Shown: positions 55,204 through 64,000 of the stretch, piece after piece
How the letters are laid out: every line of letters starts with the position of its first letter
Position numbering within the stretch: position 1 is the first letter of the stretch
NCBI RefSeq assembly: GCF_018687635.1
Contig: NZ_CP061300.1
Location: 248,001-312,000, forward strand
Origin: Polynucleobacter sp. MWH-Braz-FAM2G
GTDB lineage: Bacteria > Pseudomonadota > Gammaproteobacteria > Burkholderiales > Burkholderiaceae
Direction of reading: 5' to 3'
Length of the DNA: 64,000 nt
Made by a program: the position numbers and the translations under genes
The notes under the pieces: generated by a model
The model's input: the letters and a program-made list of their open reading frames with translations, nothing else
Told to the model about the DNA's origin: nothing
Database searches by the model: none

Positions 55204-55955
55204 GTCATCTAAAAAATCCCAAGGTCAGCATCATTATTCCTGTTCTTCATTGGAAAAGGCCTTTAAATAAAAAACGTTTTTTTATGCCACGGCAAACTCT
55301 TGTCGAAACCTTGGCGGACATTAAGAAGAATGTGCAACTCTCATATGAGGTAGTAGTGATCTGTAATGGCCAAGATCAAGAGTTGCTTGACTTTATTAAG
55401 GCTAGCCCAAACATTGATAAATATGCTATCAATAGTGTCAACGTTGGAGTAGCCCGTTCTTGGAATATGGGCGCTCAATTGGCTGAAGGAGAGTTTCTCT
55501 GTTATCTAAATGATGATGTTTCTATAGGGCAAAATGCTTTAGAGATTCTATTGGAGCACTTTAACAATCCTCTGGTTGGTGAGGTTGGACCAGAAGGTTC
55601 ATATTGGCGTGATTGTGCGCACCATAGCTTTCCAGAAAGCAAGGAACCAGTAGTGACGGATGTAGTGTCTGGATTTTGTTTTTTGGTGCGATCTAGAGTA
55701 TTTCATGAGCTTGGGGGATTTGATATTGCCTATAGCCCAGCAGGTTGCGAAGAGATTGACTTTAGTTATCGCATTCGTCAAGCAGGACTGCAGTGCCTAG
55801 TAGATCCAAGAGTGAATATCAAGCATTTTCATCATCACAGTGTGAGCTCCCAAAAAATAGATATTCATTACCTCAGTAAAACCATTGATACTGAAGCGCT
55901 TCATTTACGAAATACGGCGTATTTTCGGAAAAAATGGGCAGGAGTATTCCCCTAG
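55200..55955 (+). CDS. Glycosyltransferase family 2
   Basis: A 251-residue GT-A enzyme. VSIIIPVLHWKRP near residue 9, the NVGVARSWNMGAQLAEGEFL segment near 81-100, the DxD-equivalent YLNDDVSIG and GFCFLVRSRVFHELGGFD near 160 match GT2. GCEEIDFSYRIRQAG is the catalytic-base region. It overlaps the upstream GT gene and probably acts with it in the same repeat unit. Confidence 0.86.
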   Translation: MSHLKNPKVSIIIPVLHWKRPLNKKRFFMPRQTLVETLADIKKNVQLSYEVVVICNGQDQELLDFIKASPNIDKYAINSVNVGVARSWNMGAQLAEGEFLCYLNDDVSIGQNALEILLEHFNNPLVGEVGPEGSYWRDCAHHSFPESKEPVVTDVVSGFCFLVRSRVFHELGGFDIAYSPAGCEEIDFSYRIRQAGLQCLVDPRVNIKHFHHHSVSSQKIDIHYLSKTIDTEALHLRNTAYFRKKWAGVFP

Positions 55956-55975
55956 ACCAGGGTAATTAATTGCAC

Positions 55976-57088
55976 ATGAAAAAGATCGCTCTAGTTAGCT
56001 CCCTTAAATCGACTGCTACTGCCAATTATTTTCTTAAGGCATTTCAGGATTTGGGTTGTCTAGTTTTTGTGATTTCGGATGTACCCCATCCATTAGCCAA
56101 TGTGGTTGTGTCTGGTGCTGTAGATCTGCCAGAGATATTGAAAAAAAATCACTTCCAGCCTGATCTAGCCCTTTTTATTGAAGGTGGAACAATGCAATTG
56201 TTCCCACAAGGTCTCGAGAAGATGTCTTGCATGACTGCCTGGTATGGGATAGATACCCATATGGATTATGCAAAGCATTTGCGTATTGCTCACTTATTTG
56301 ACGTTACTTTTATCGCTCAACAGGAGTATGTTGCGAAATTAGTTGCTGATGGCATCCCGCAGGTGTTCTGGTTGCCACTTGCATTTGAGCCTAGCTTGCA
56401 TCCAGCGGGCAATCTAGAGCGGATATATGACATAGGATATGTTGGTTCTGATAACGCACAAATGCATCCAGTAAGGCATCGCATACTGAAAAACCTGAGT
56501 AATCATTTTTCGAAGATGTGGAAGGGTATGACCAGTCCACAGGAGATGGGTGTTATTTATGCGCAAAGTAAGCTTGTTTTTAACAAGAGCGTCAATAACG
56601 ATTTAAATATGCGCTACTTTGAGGCAATGGGCGCTGGCGCAGTATTAATGACTGACCCGATTCAAAACAATGGAGTAGAGCAGTTATTTGATGGGGGTAA
56701 GCATTTCCTGCGATATGACAGCGAATCCGATGCCCTTGAATTAGCCAAGACTGTGTTAGCCGACCCTGAGCGCCTTCAGCAAATAGGCCAACAAGCTCGC
56801 GATGAAGTTCTTGCTAAGCATACCTATTTACATCGCGTCAAAACTCTTCTGGAAATTTTGCCAAATTATCGTAAATTGGATAAACCGAGCCTTGAAAATT
56901 ATTTCCCTGTCTACATGGCTTTAGGCATGTCTGTTGATGCATTAGCTATTGTCAGTAAGGTTCTGCGCAGTAACCCAAAAGGGCGTCGAGAAAAACTAGT
57001 CAATCTGACTCTAGCTATTGCCATTGATATGATTTTATTGCCCGCTCGTCTAATTACTGGCCTATACCAGCGTCTTCGGTCGCGCTAA
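55976..57088 (+). CDS. CgeB-like glycosyltransferase (Glyco_trans_1_2 type)
   Basis: A 370-residue protein from the ATG at 55976; the TTG two codons earlier is an alternative. DLALFIEGGTMQLFP and CMTAWYGIDTHMDY resemble the CgeB group, and YDIGYVGSDNAQMHPVR, then NMRYFEAMGAGAVLMTDPI near residue 215-233, form the C-terminal donor domain. CgeB-type proteins act in spore-coat or surface-glycan synthesis. Specificity unknown. Confidence 0.75.
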   Translation: MKKIALVSSLKSTATANYFLKAFQDLGCLVFVISDVPHPLANVVVSGAVDLPEILKKNHFQPDLALFIEGGTMQLFPQGLEKMSCMTAWYGIDTHMDYAKHLRIAHLFDVTFIAQQEYVAKLVADGIPQVFWLPLAFEPSLHPAGNLERIYDIGYVGSDNAQMHPVRHRILKNLSNHFSKMWKGMTSPQEMGVIYAQSKLVFNKSVNNDLNMRYFEAMGAGAVLMTDPIQNNGVEQLFDGGKHFLRYDSESDALELAKTVLADPERLQQIGQQARDEVLAKHTYLHRVKTLLEILPNYRKLDKPSLENYFPVYMALGMSVDALAIVSKVLRSNPKGRREKLVNLTLAIAIDMILLPARLITGLYQRLRSR

Positions 57089-57092
57089 GTGT

Positions 57093-58607
57093 ATGGTAGC
57101 TAGTTTTCGAAAAAATGTATTTTGGACTGTGCTATTAGCGGCTGGAGCTTTTGTATTTAGCTTTGCCAGTCAAATTGTTATTTCCTATTTTTATGGGACT
57201 TCTGCAGAGCTTGATGCTTACTGGGCTGCTTTGGCGATTGTCAATTTATTAATTTTCCCTATTCATCCCTTTAGAGAGTCCCTTGTTCCTGAAATCCATC
57301 GACGTTCTCTTGAGGATTCTCAAAAAAATGCTTCTGACTATTTTAGTAAGGCGCTTACATTAATTCTGATGATTGCAGTAGTCGGCTTAGGCTTAAGCTT
57401 CCTATTGCCTAATTTTTTAGCTGGTTTGGTGGTTAGTTCAACTTCAGAGCATTTGCAGTCATTAGTATCACAGCAGTTATTGTGGTTGGCGCCAGCCATT
57501 ATCTTGCTGGCGCTCTCGGAAACATTTAACTCCTTATTGGCTTCTTATCATGCAGTAATTCTGCAGTCGGTTTCTCGCTTGCTGGCAGCTGGATCTACCT
57601 TAGTAATTATTGCCATGATGGCAGGAGTGGTTGGCATCCACGCATTAGCTTTAGGTTTTATGGGTGGTCAATTAATCACAGTGATAGCTCTATATATGGT
57701 GATTAGAAAGCATGGTTTGCGCTATCGTTTTGCCTGGCCTACAAATTTGGGTAAAGCATTCTTTACTCTTGGAGGGGCTTTGCTGATTAATTACTCTGCC
57801 AGCCAAATTTATTCCATTTATGAGAAATTTATTTTCTCGGGATTTAGTAAGGGCTTAATCTCAGCTTTTCAGTATGGCGTTTCGTTAACCAATGTTCTCA
57901 TTACAGTTTTAGGGCTAAGTTTGGCAAGCGTTTTCTGGCCCCGTTTTTTAGGGTATGCAGCTAGTCAGGATCTTGATAAGGCTAACCGAGATATGACTAT
58001 TGCGTTGAAGATGATCCTTTTGGGTATGGGTGTAATTTGCGCAATCATCTACTGTAATGCCGAAACTATCATTGATATTTTATTTTTTAGGGGTGCTTTT
58101 GACTCAGAGTCAGCCATTAGAACAAGTCAAGCGTTGAGGGCAACTATCTTTACTGCTATTCCTATTGCCGCATCATCTATCTTAGGTAGGGCATTGATTT
58201 CATTTGGAGCAGCAAAGAACGTTATGATGATAGGCATCCTCACTGCTATCTCTGGATTGCTAATTTTATATTTTTCACAGCAATTTAATCTTTATGAGAT
58301 GGCGATATTACATTGGCTTTTTGCTAATGTAATTAGTTTTGCAGTTTCTGGTTTTTTATTTCTTCAGCTTCTAAATCGCCCGATTAAATACTACTTATTA
58401 TCATGCTGGTGGGTTTTGCGCTTCATTGCAATGTTGCTGATTGCGATATCCATCAATCAATTATTAATTAGTGCTTTTTTTGATGGCAATCATGGCATTG
58501 TCATTGTGTTTATTTCCTCATTGCTTATGGTTATTTGTGGTGGAGTGATTGCCTATTTATTTGGTTTTCTCAGAGGGCTCCCTTCATTTGCAGGTTTTGC
58601 ACGATGA
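57093..58607 (+). CDS. MurJ/Wzx-like lipid-linked oligosaccharide flippase
   Basis: A 504-residue membrane protein with about twelve to fourteen hydrophobic helices. FRKNVFWTVLLAAGAFVFSF near the N-terminus, then YFYGTSAELDAYWAALAIVN near 30-49 and PFRESLVPEIHRRSLED, resemble the MviN/MurJ branch of the MOP superfamily. Its position among O-antigen genes suggests an O-unit flippase. Its stop overlaps the next start (ATGA). Confidence 0.8.
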   Translation: MVASFRKNVFWTVLLAAGAFVFSFASQIVISYFYGTSAELDAYWAALAIVNLLIFPIHPFRESLVPEIHRRSLEDSQKNASDYFSKALTLILMIAVVGLGLSFLLPNFLAGLVVSSTSEHLQSLVSQQLLWLAPAIILLALSETFNSLLASYHAVILQSVSRLLAAGSTLVIIAMMAGVVGIHALALGFMGGQLITVIALYMVIRKHGLRYRFAWPTNLGKAFFTLGGALLINYSASQIYSIYEKFIFSGFSKGLISAFQYGVSLTNVLITVLGLSLASVFWPRFLGYAASQDLDKANRDMTIALKMILLGMGVICAIIYCNAETIIDILFFRGAFDSESAIRTSQALRATIFTAIPIAASSILGRALISFGAAKNVMMIGILTAISGLLILYFSQQFNLYEMAILHWLFANVISFAVSGFLFLQLLNRPIKYYLLSCWWVLRFIAMLLIAISINQLLISAFFDGNHGIVIVFISSLLMVICGGVIAYLFGFLRGLPSFAGFAR

Positions 58608-59707
58608 TTCGAGTGCTAATGATTGTCCCGCGCTTTGAAAGCACTGGTAGAGGGGTGGAAGTATTTGCAAGATATCTTGCTACTGGTCTTGACAAAGCAC
58701 GATTTAGTGTGACGATTCTATCGGGCATACATTCAAGCGTTATACCTGATGTAGATTGCATTCAATTTCCAATTGTTACACGCGAAACTTTATCTGCTAA
58801 GTTCATTAATCGGATACTAAAGTTTTTACCGGCACGTTTTTTGTGTACGCCTGTTGATCTTGAGTCTCTATCACTAGTTTGGCGCGCGCGTCATTACTTA
58901 AGGAATCATTCATTTGATGTCATTTTGCCTTTCGGTGGCACATGGACTTATCGTTTTGCAAATTGGTATAAAAAGGATGCAAAAATTATTTCAGTGGGGC
59001 ATGCGGGTCCTTTGAAGGCTGATTTAGCAGTATCAGATTTTTTTGTGGCGTTAACGCCTACTGATGAAGAGCAAGCAAATCAACTAGCTCCACATGTATC
59101 AACAAAAGTCATTCCAAACGGAGTGGACCTAAAGGCGTTTTATCCCTCAACGCTTTCAAAGAAAAATCTTGCGAGACAAACCATATTGTGTGTTGGCGCT
59201 TTTTCAGACGACAAGCGTCAAGATCTATTATTGGATGCTTTAGCATTCTTGGACCCCAAGATTCACTGTATATTGGTTGGAAAAGGTCCCAGAAAAAAAT
59301 TACTCGAAGAGCATCCTCAAGCAAGGTCAGGAAGAGTCCAATTTATGGAGTTACCCCATCAAAAGATGCCCCACCTTTACCAACAAGCAGATGTGTTCAG
59401 CTTGCCAGCACCCTATGAGGCATTTGGTTTGGTTTTTTTAGAGGCTCTAGCATCGGGTTTACCAGTGGTTGCCAATGATGGGCCGAGGCAACGGTTTGTC
59501 ATTGGAGATGAGGGAATTTTTTGCGATGTGACTGATCCAAAGGCGTATGCAAGAGCCTTGGAGGTGGCCCTCGCTCTTCCATCTGCAACCATAAGCGCAA
59601 GACAGGTCAATAAATTCTCATGGCAAGATATCATTGGGCAGTATGAGCAGTTATTGTTGGATATAAATGGGAATGCTTGCCATGGGGCAAAGAAGGATCA
59701 CATCTAG
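58604..59707 (+). CDS. Glycosyltransferase family 4
   Basis: A 367-residue GT4 from the ATG at 58604 that overlaps the flippase stop. A longer frame from 58535 lies within the flippase gene. The N-terminal MIRVLMIVPRFESTGRGVEV is typical. The donor domain has TILCVGAFSDDKRQDLLLDAL, a KIHCILVGKGP strand and SLPAPYEAFGLVFLEALASG near residue 265-284, then PVVANDGPRQRFVIG. It likely builds the O-unit; the sugar is unknown. Confidence 0.9.
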   Translation: MIRVLMIVPRFESTGRGVEVFARYLATGLDKARFSVTILSGIHSSVIPDVDCIQFPIVTRETLSAKFINRILKFLPARFLCTPVDLESLSLVWRARHYLRNHSFDVILPFGGTWTYRFANWYKKDAKIISVGHAGPLKADLAVSDFFVALTPTDEEQANQLAPHVSTKVIPNGVDLKAFYPSTLSKKNLARQTILCVGAFSDDKRQDLLLDALAFLDPKIHCILVGKGPRKKLLEEHPQARSGRVQFMELPHQKMPHLYQQADVFSLPAPYEAFGLVFLEALASGLPVVANDGPRQRFVIGDEGIFCDVTDPKAYARALEVALALPSATISARQVNKFSWQDIIGQYEQLLLDINGNACHGAKKDHI

Positions 59708-60671
59708 ATTAAAGGCGCTTTTGGAGAGTTTTCCTATAGTATTGGCTGATATTGGCGCGGCGGGCGGCATCCATGAGCGTTGGAGTGAGCTGGGTGCTGG
59801 TTTAAAGGTAATGGGGTTTGAGCCTGATCAGCGTGCATTTGCGGGTCTTATTAAAAATGAGCAAATGGTTTGGATTAACGCCGCACTCGCAGACTATGAA
59901 GGTGATGCGACACTTTTAGTTACCCGTCATCAAACCAATACTTCTTTATTGAAACCCAATAGACTTGTTATAGATTCGATTTATCAAAACCCAAGTGACT
60001 TTGATGTGGTTAAGGAGGTTACGGTTCCATGTACCACTCTAGATAAAGCAAGCTTGCAAAGCGGGCTTGCACCGACGGCCATCAAAATTGATACGCAAGG
60101 TACAGAACTATCAATTCTAAAAGGCGCTCTTAACTGCTTGAAGAATTCATTACTTGTGATTGAGTTAGAGGTAGAGTTCGTTGAGCTCTATCAACATCAA
60201 CCACTTTTTGGGGAAATTGATTCATTTCTGAGAGATCAAGGATTTGTCTTATTTGATCTGGGCAATCTATTGATGTTAAAACGCGGATCTTATGGCTTTT
60301 CCCAAGAACGAAAGGGGCAGATTATTGCTGCTGATGCGCTGTATTTCAGGACGCCGGATAATCTTGCAAAACTATTAGATTCTTTAAATGGTGAAAGTGC
60401 AATCAATTTGATTGCTCAATACTGTGGAGTATGTTCTCTGTATGGATATCGTAATTTAGCCTTAGAGGCGTTGCAACTGCTGCATCAAAAAAATCTCATT
60501 TCAAAAAAAGTATTTGAAGATTTTTGCAATGCCATTTCCTTTTCTGGTGCCGCTGGAAAAGATGTATTTTGGCCAGGACAAGGAAGATTACATGCTTGGC
60601 TTAAAAGGTGGGTTAACAAATTAGAACCAAGACAAAATTCCATTTGGATTAATGACATAGGTAACGAGTAG
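59667..60671 (+). CDS. FkbM family methyltransferase
   Basis: A 334-residue SAM-dependent methyltransferase. FPIVLADIGAAGGIHERW near residue 23 is the SAM loop region, VMGFEPDQRAFAGL follows, then the FkbM signature KIDTQGTELSILKGA near 138-152 and LVIELEVEFVELY. It may O-methylate a sugar of the surface glycan. It overlaps the end of the GT4 gene by 41 bp; a later ATG at 59682 would reduce this. Confidence 0.86.
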   Translation: MGMLAMGQRRITSRLKALLESFPIVLADIGAAGGIHERWSELGAGLKVMGFEPDQRAFAGLIKNEQMVWINAALADYEGDATLLVTRHQTNTSLLKPNRLVIDSIYQNPSDFDVVKEVTVPCTTLDKASLQSGLAPTAIKIDTQGTELSILKGALNCLKNSLLVIELEVEFVELYQHQPLFGEIDSFLRDQGFVLFDLGNLLMLKRGSYGFSQERKGQIIAADALYFRTPDNLAKLLDSLNGESAINLIAQYCGVCSLYGYRNLALEALQLLHQKNLISKKVFEDFCNAISFSGAAGKDVFWPGQGRLHAWLKRWVNKLEPRQNSIWINDIGNE

Positions 60672-60672
60672 T

Positions 60673-61929
60673 ATGTTGCGCGTATTCAATCGTTTTACCC
60701 AAGACAAGCCAATGCTCTTCATGTGGCTACTAGGTACCTATTATGTGCTGATACTGAATCAGCATTTCAATGTCCCGCTTCGAATTATTCCTTGGTTGCT
60801 CATTGGGTTTGCTGGCTATATTTTGTGGAAAAAGTACAAAGAACTTTCTCCAAATGCTATTCATATCGTCGATTTATTTTCTTCACCTACTATTAAAAGC
60901 CTGATGCTTTCGCTTGGTGTAGTTAGCCTTTGCTTTTTCATCGCAACCCTTGCGCAACCATCAGGTACTAAAGGGTTGTATGACTTATTAACCATTTATA
61001 TTGGCCCCATTACTTTAGGCATCTTGGCCTTTATAGTCTTCCCAAAAAAGATTGAAAGTATCGAGTTTTTGAATTTAGCATGTGCGGCCTCAGTAATTTT
61101 TTTGGGGTTTACTGATATTTTTCACTACGGTCGTGAGCTTTACCAGCAGGGAACATTCGGACACCCATACACTCATCGTTGGTTTAGTGATGGGTATTTG
61201 TTTTTTATGCCATGGCTACTTATGAGATTTTTTTCAAATAACAGAGATTTGAAAAAGTTGGGTTGGTTTTTTTTAATTACGATGATTTTAATTTTATTGC
61301 TAGCTACCGGCGGTTCTAGAGGCTCTATGGTAGTTGTTATTTCTCAAATTTTAATTTTTGTCTGCCTTTACTCTAATAAACGCTCTTTTTTCTTTGGTGC
61401 TGCACTCCTATTGATGATGTTAGGTATTGGATTTTGGGGTGCACTACAACTTGCTCCTAAGGCTATAAGCATTTCTTTGGAAAAGGGTCTATTTGTTGGG
61501 GACAGAATGAATGATGCATGGTTGCCTGTTCTTGATTTTATTCGACATGACTTTTGGATTGGCCATGGCTTTGGTCGAGCGGTGTGGGATCAAGCATATG
61601 CTATTTTTTTAACTCAACACGAGAGATGGCCGGGCATTAATTGGGGTGGACCGCACAATCAAGTGCTAGATGTCGCCTTTATAGGTGGCGTGTTTGCAGT
61701 TATTGCTTACTGTGTAGCTTGTTTTTTGATTGTAAAAATCCTATTTACATTGGCACGTAGGAGTAGTCCTGAAATTGCTGGCGCCGCTCTTGCCACTCTC
61801 TGTTCCTTTGTTGGTCTTTACTTGGTGCGTGGTCTGGTAGAGTCGATTCGTTGGGAACCGCTTGGCATTATCCTAACTTGGTGCTTGTACTTAAGCTATC
61901 TTAATCAGAATCAATCGGCTGAAGAATGA
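60673..61929 (+). CDS. O-antigen ligase/polymerase-like membrane protein (2)
   Basis: A 418-residue membrane protein with about ten helices. The periplasmic loop FIRHDFWIGHGFGRAVWDQA and INWGGPHNQVLDVAFIGGVFA near residues 292-345 matches the Wzy_C/WaaL group, with its HN motif in GPHNQ. MVVVISQILIFVCLYSNKR is one of the helices. It complements the similar protein at 52814-54214; one may polymerise and the other ligate. Confidence 0.82.
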   Translation: MLRVFNRFTQDKPMLFMWLLGTYYVLILNQHFNVPLRIIPWLLIGFAGYILWKKYKELSPNAIHIVDLFSSPTIKSLMLSLGVVSLCFFIATLAQPSGTKGLYDLLTIYIGPITLGILAFIVFPKKIESIEFLNLACAASVIFLGFTDIFHYGRELYQQGTFGHPYTHRWFSDGYLFFMPWLLMRFFSNNRDLKKLGWFFLITMILILLLATGGSRGSMVVVISQILIFVCLYSNKRSFFFGAALLLMMLGIGFWGALQLAPKAISISLEKGLFVGDRMNDAWLPVLDFIRHDFWIGHGFGRAVWDQAYAIFLTQHERWPGINWGGPHNQVLDVAFIGGVFAVIAYCVACFLIVKILFTLARRSSPEIAGAALATLCSFVGLYLVRGLVESIRWEPLGIILTWCLYLSYLNQNQSAEE

Positions 61930-63077
61930 AGATCTTAGTGGATCTCAAAAATCTAGCCTTATATAACGGCGGTATAGCCCACTGGATTCGGCCTCTAATA
62001 ATGAATTGGATTCAAAGTCTAAATGTGTCAAGCCAAGTGATCAGTGTTTTTCCTGCTTCACCTGATTTGAAAAAGATTGATATTCCAGTTGAGGAAATTG
62101 TGGCGATTCCATGGCCAATCGGTTTGCCTAGAAATCTGCGTCATCCGTTTTATGACAACTGGTTATTCCCTAAAGCGCTTAAACAAATCCATCCACAGTT
62201 TTTATTCTCTCCTTACCACGACTTACGTATTCCAAAGAGGAGTAATTTAATTTTTGCTGTGATTACCGTTCATGATCTTTGTTTTATTGATGTGCCCCAA
62301 AGTTATCCATTCTTTATTCGACAATATTATTTATGGATGATGCGATTAAATATTGCACGTGCTCATCATATATTGACTGTTTCTGAATCCACTAAGCAGC
62401 GATTGATTAATCAATTTGCTTTAAAAGAAGATGTAATTTCGGTAGTCCCGAATGCACTGGAGGAAGAGTTTTTAAATTCTGAACCTTCTTCTTCGAGTAT
62501 TGGTGGGTGGCGACAGCTTCATCAAATAAATGGTGCCAAGATAGCTTTGTATGCTGGAGGTATTGAGTACCGCAAAAATGTTGAAAGACTGATTTCAGCT
62601 TTCAGAGTGCTGTGGCAACAAGGATATTTAATATCACTATGTATTACTGGAAAGTTAGATTTTCGCTGGCAGCATCTGTTTTCTGAGGGGGAAATTAGCT
62701 CTGGCAAGATTAAGTTTTTAGGTTACCTGTCACTTTCTGAGCTGCGTATAGCATATTCTTCTGTAGATTGCATCGTCTACCCCTCGTTGTGTGAAGGCTT
62801 TGGTAGGGTGTGTTTAGAAGCAATGGCATGCGGCACACCATTAGCTTGCTCTAATTTGGCAGTTTTTCATGAGGTAGCCGGCGACTATCCTCATTATTTT
62901 GATCCCACAGACGTTGAAAAGATGGCTATCTCCATAAAATCTGCTGCTGAACAAGGGCGTCAAGAACCTTTTGAGGATGATCGCTATCGCCTTGCGACGG
63001 TACAAAAGAAATTTACAACAGTGATGAATAACCTAGTCGATCAAGCCAAGTGTTTATTCAATTCAGGGCTTGCCTGA
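61926..63077 (+). CDS. Glycosyltransferase family 4
   Basis: A 383-residue GT4. The first domain ends near VISVVPNALEEEFLNSE, and the donor domain has KIALYAGGIEYRKNVERLI near 200, KIKFLGYLSLSELRIAYSS, then VYPSLCEGFGRVCLEAMACG near 285-304 with the E-x7-E motif and TPLACSNLAVFHEVAGD. This arrangement is close to mannosyltransferase-like GT4 enzymes. It overlaps the upstream gene by four bases. Confidence 0.9.
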   Translation: MKILVDLKNLALYNGGIAHWIRPLIMNWIQSLNVSSQVISVFPASPDLKKIDIPVEEIVAIPWPIGLPRNLRHPFYDNWLFPKALKQIHPQFLFSPYHDLRIPKRSNLIFAVITVHDLCFIDVPQSYPFFIRQYYLWMMRLNIARAHHILTVSESTKQRLINQFALKEDVISVVPNALEEEFLNSEPSSSSIGGWRQLHQINGAKIALYAGGIEYRKNVERLISAFRVLWQQGYLISLCITGKLDFRWQHLFSEGEISSGKIKFLGYLSLSELRIAYSSVDCIVYPSLCEGFGRVCLEAMACGTPLACSNLAVFHEVAGDYPHYFDPTDVEKMAISIKSAAEQGRQEPFEDDRYRLATVQKKFTTVMNNLVDQAKCLFNSGLA

Positions 63078-63079
63078 AT

Positions 63080-63886
63080 ATGAGTACAAAACAGATACCC
63101 GTCTCTGTTGTGATTCCTTGTTATAAATCTAAGGGCACCATAGAACGTGCTCTGAATTCGATATTGGATCAAACTGTTTCTCCGGCTGAAATTATCTTGG
63201 TAGATGATGCTAGTCATGACGGAACTTATGAAAAATTATTATCTTTACAAAAGCAATTTCCACTTGCCAATATCATTGTTGATGTTTTAGATAAAAATGG
63301 TGGACCTGGTGAGGCTCGTAACCGAGCATGGTCGCTGGCTAGTCAGCCTTGGTTGGCATTTTTGGATGCTGATGATGCGTGGTGTGCCGACAAATTGAAA
63401 ACCCAATGGGATTGGATCGAGCATCATCCTGATGCGGTGGTGGTAGGTCATTTGACTAAAGAGGTTTCACAAGATGATTTCAATAAAGTTTGTTTTGGAC
63501 ATTCTGCTGATTTGACTGATGCTAAAAGCATTACTTTTCTCGACATGTTGATTGCTAATCGATTTTTTACTCGAACTGTGATGTTAAGGGCAGATGTTCC
63601 GTATCGTTTTCAGTGTCGTAAATTTACGGAAGATTATTTACTTTGGCTTGAGATTGTTTTATCGGGTGCGTCTGCATATGTATTGAATCGAGTGATGGCA
63701 GTAAGTTTTAGACCAGAATTTAGTGCTGGTGGGTATAGCGGGCAGCTATGGAAGCATGAGAAGCGCGAATTACGTTCTTGGATTTTTTTATATCAACAGA
63801 AGAAAATTTCAGTATGGATATTAATTGCAGCACTTCCTTGGTCTTATCTTAAATATCTCAGACGTGCTTGGCGAAGAAGTATTTAG
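63080..63886 (+). CDS. Glycosyltransferase family 2
   Basis: A 268-residue GT2 from the ATG at 63080, two bases after the previous stop; a frame opening at 63050 is less likely. VSVVIPCYKSKGTIERALNS near residue 7, IILVDDASHDGTYEKL near 34, NGGPGEARNRAWSLA near 69 and the DxD in LAFLDADDAWCADK near 86 are conserved. FTEDYLLWLEI is the catalytic-base region. It probably adds one sugar to the surface glycan. Confidence 0.9.
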   Translation: MSTKQIPVSVVIPCYKSKGTIERALNSILDQTVSPAEIILVDDASHDGTYEKLLSLQKQFPLANIIVDVLDKNGGPGEARNRAWSLASQPWLAFLDADDAWCADKLKTQWDWIEHHPDAVVVGHLTKEVSQDDFNKVCFGHSADLTDAKSITFLDMLIANRFFTRTVMLRADVPYRFQCRKFTEDYLLWLEIVLSGASAYVLNRVMAVSFRPEFSAGGYSGQLWKHEKRELRSWIFLYQQKKISVWILIAALPWSYLKYLRRAWRRSI

Positions 63887-63904
63887 TGTCTTAAAGAGAA
63901 TTTC

Positions 63905-64000
63905 ATGAGCTCATCTAAAAAGAAAGTATGTATGTTGGCAGCCACTCCGCTGACTATCCATTTCTTTTTGAAGCCACATTTGATTGAATTAGCAAAAGAA
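63905..64000 (+). CDS. Glycosyltransferase N-terminus, cut by the window edge
   Basis: The first 32 codons of a gene that runs off the right edge. MSSSKKKVCMLAATPLTIHF followed by FLKPHLIELAKE is the typical N-terminal beta-strand and helix of GT4 enzymes of O-antigen loci. It lies 18 bp after the preceding GT2 gene, so the locus continues beyond the window. Confidence 0.7.
   Translation, partial: MSSSKKKVCMLAATPLTIHFFLKPHLIELAKE

Overview
The window looks like a stretch of chromosome from a low-to-moderate-GC betaproteobacterium of the family Burkholderiaceae, most likely Polynucleobacter. This is an inference from gene content, codon choice and familiar gene order (exbB-exbD-lpxK-trm112-kdsB-adk, tolQRAB-pal-cpoB-queC, glyA-nrdR, ribD-ribE and ribBX-ribH-nusB). 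I found no rRNA, tRNA, CRISPR array, insertion sequence or prophage. Coding density is very high, and nearly every gap over 100 bp is a promoter or terminator region.

Layout. 1-2925 holds the 3' end of a YdcF-like gene, yqgE, ruvX, pyrR and pyrB. 2942-13308 is the first surface-glycan locus: seven glycosyltransferase-type genes, two of them inverted, then rfbBDAC for dTDP-L-rhamnose. waaC, an outer-membrane tolC-like gene, uppP, a DUF2721 gene, a UDP-xylose synthase gene and trmB follow to 19309. 19339-27549 holds gabD, nusB, ribH, ribBX, four minor-pilin-like genes, ribD, ribE and queC. 27568-32210 is the Tol-Pal envelope system on the minus strand. 32287-34005 is glyA-nrdR, followed by a HigBA-type toxin-antitoxin pair. 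34763-38811 (minus) is adk, kdsB, trm112, lpxK, exbD and exbB. xseA and a YefM/YoeB pair follow. murB is coupled to a nucleotidyltransferase-fold gene with a palindromic operator-like element in front. Then come yajQ, xerD, plsY, a MAPEG gene, folE, two lipoprotein genes, a HiPIP gene, an HPP-family gene and a 46-residue micro-gene. 49149 to the end is the second glycan locus: manC-gmd-fcl for GDP-L-fucose, two O-antigen ligase/polymerase-like proteins, a Wzx/MurJ-like flippase, an FkbM methyltransferase and at least six glycosyltransferases, the last cut by the window edge.

How it fits together. The two glycan loci appear to cooperate. The first makes dTDP-rhamnose and carries a GT10 fucosyltransferase. 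The second makes the GDP-fucose that enzyme would need, and carries the flippase and the polymerase and ligase candidates. The uxs gene adds UDP-xylose. uppP (undecaprenyl phosphate recycling), waaC, kdsB and lpxK supply carrier lipid and LPS core/lipid A steps, so the window is strongly weighted to envelope construction.

No large, clearly undescribed multi-gene system is evident. The best candidates for a second look are four. One is the NTase-fold gene coupled to murB behind an 11-bp inverted repeat. Another is the Fur-like box plus structured leader before the HiPIP gene. The third is the set of leaderless minor-pilin-like genes. The last is the strongly ribosome-bound 46-residue ORF. All calls were made by eye, without database searches.
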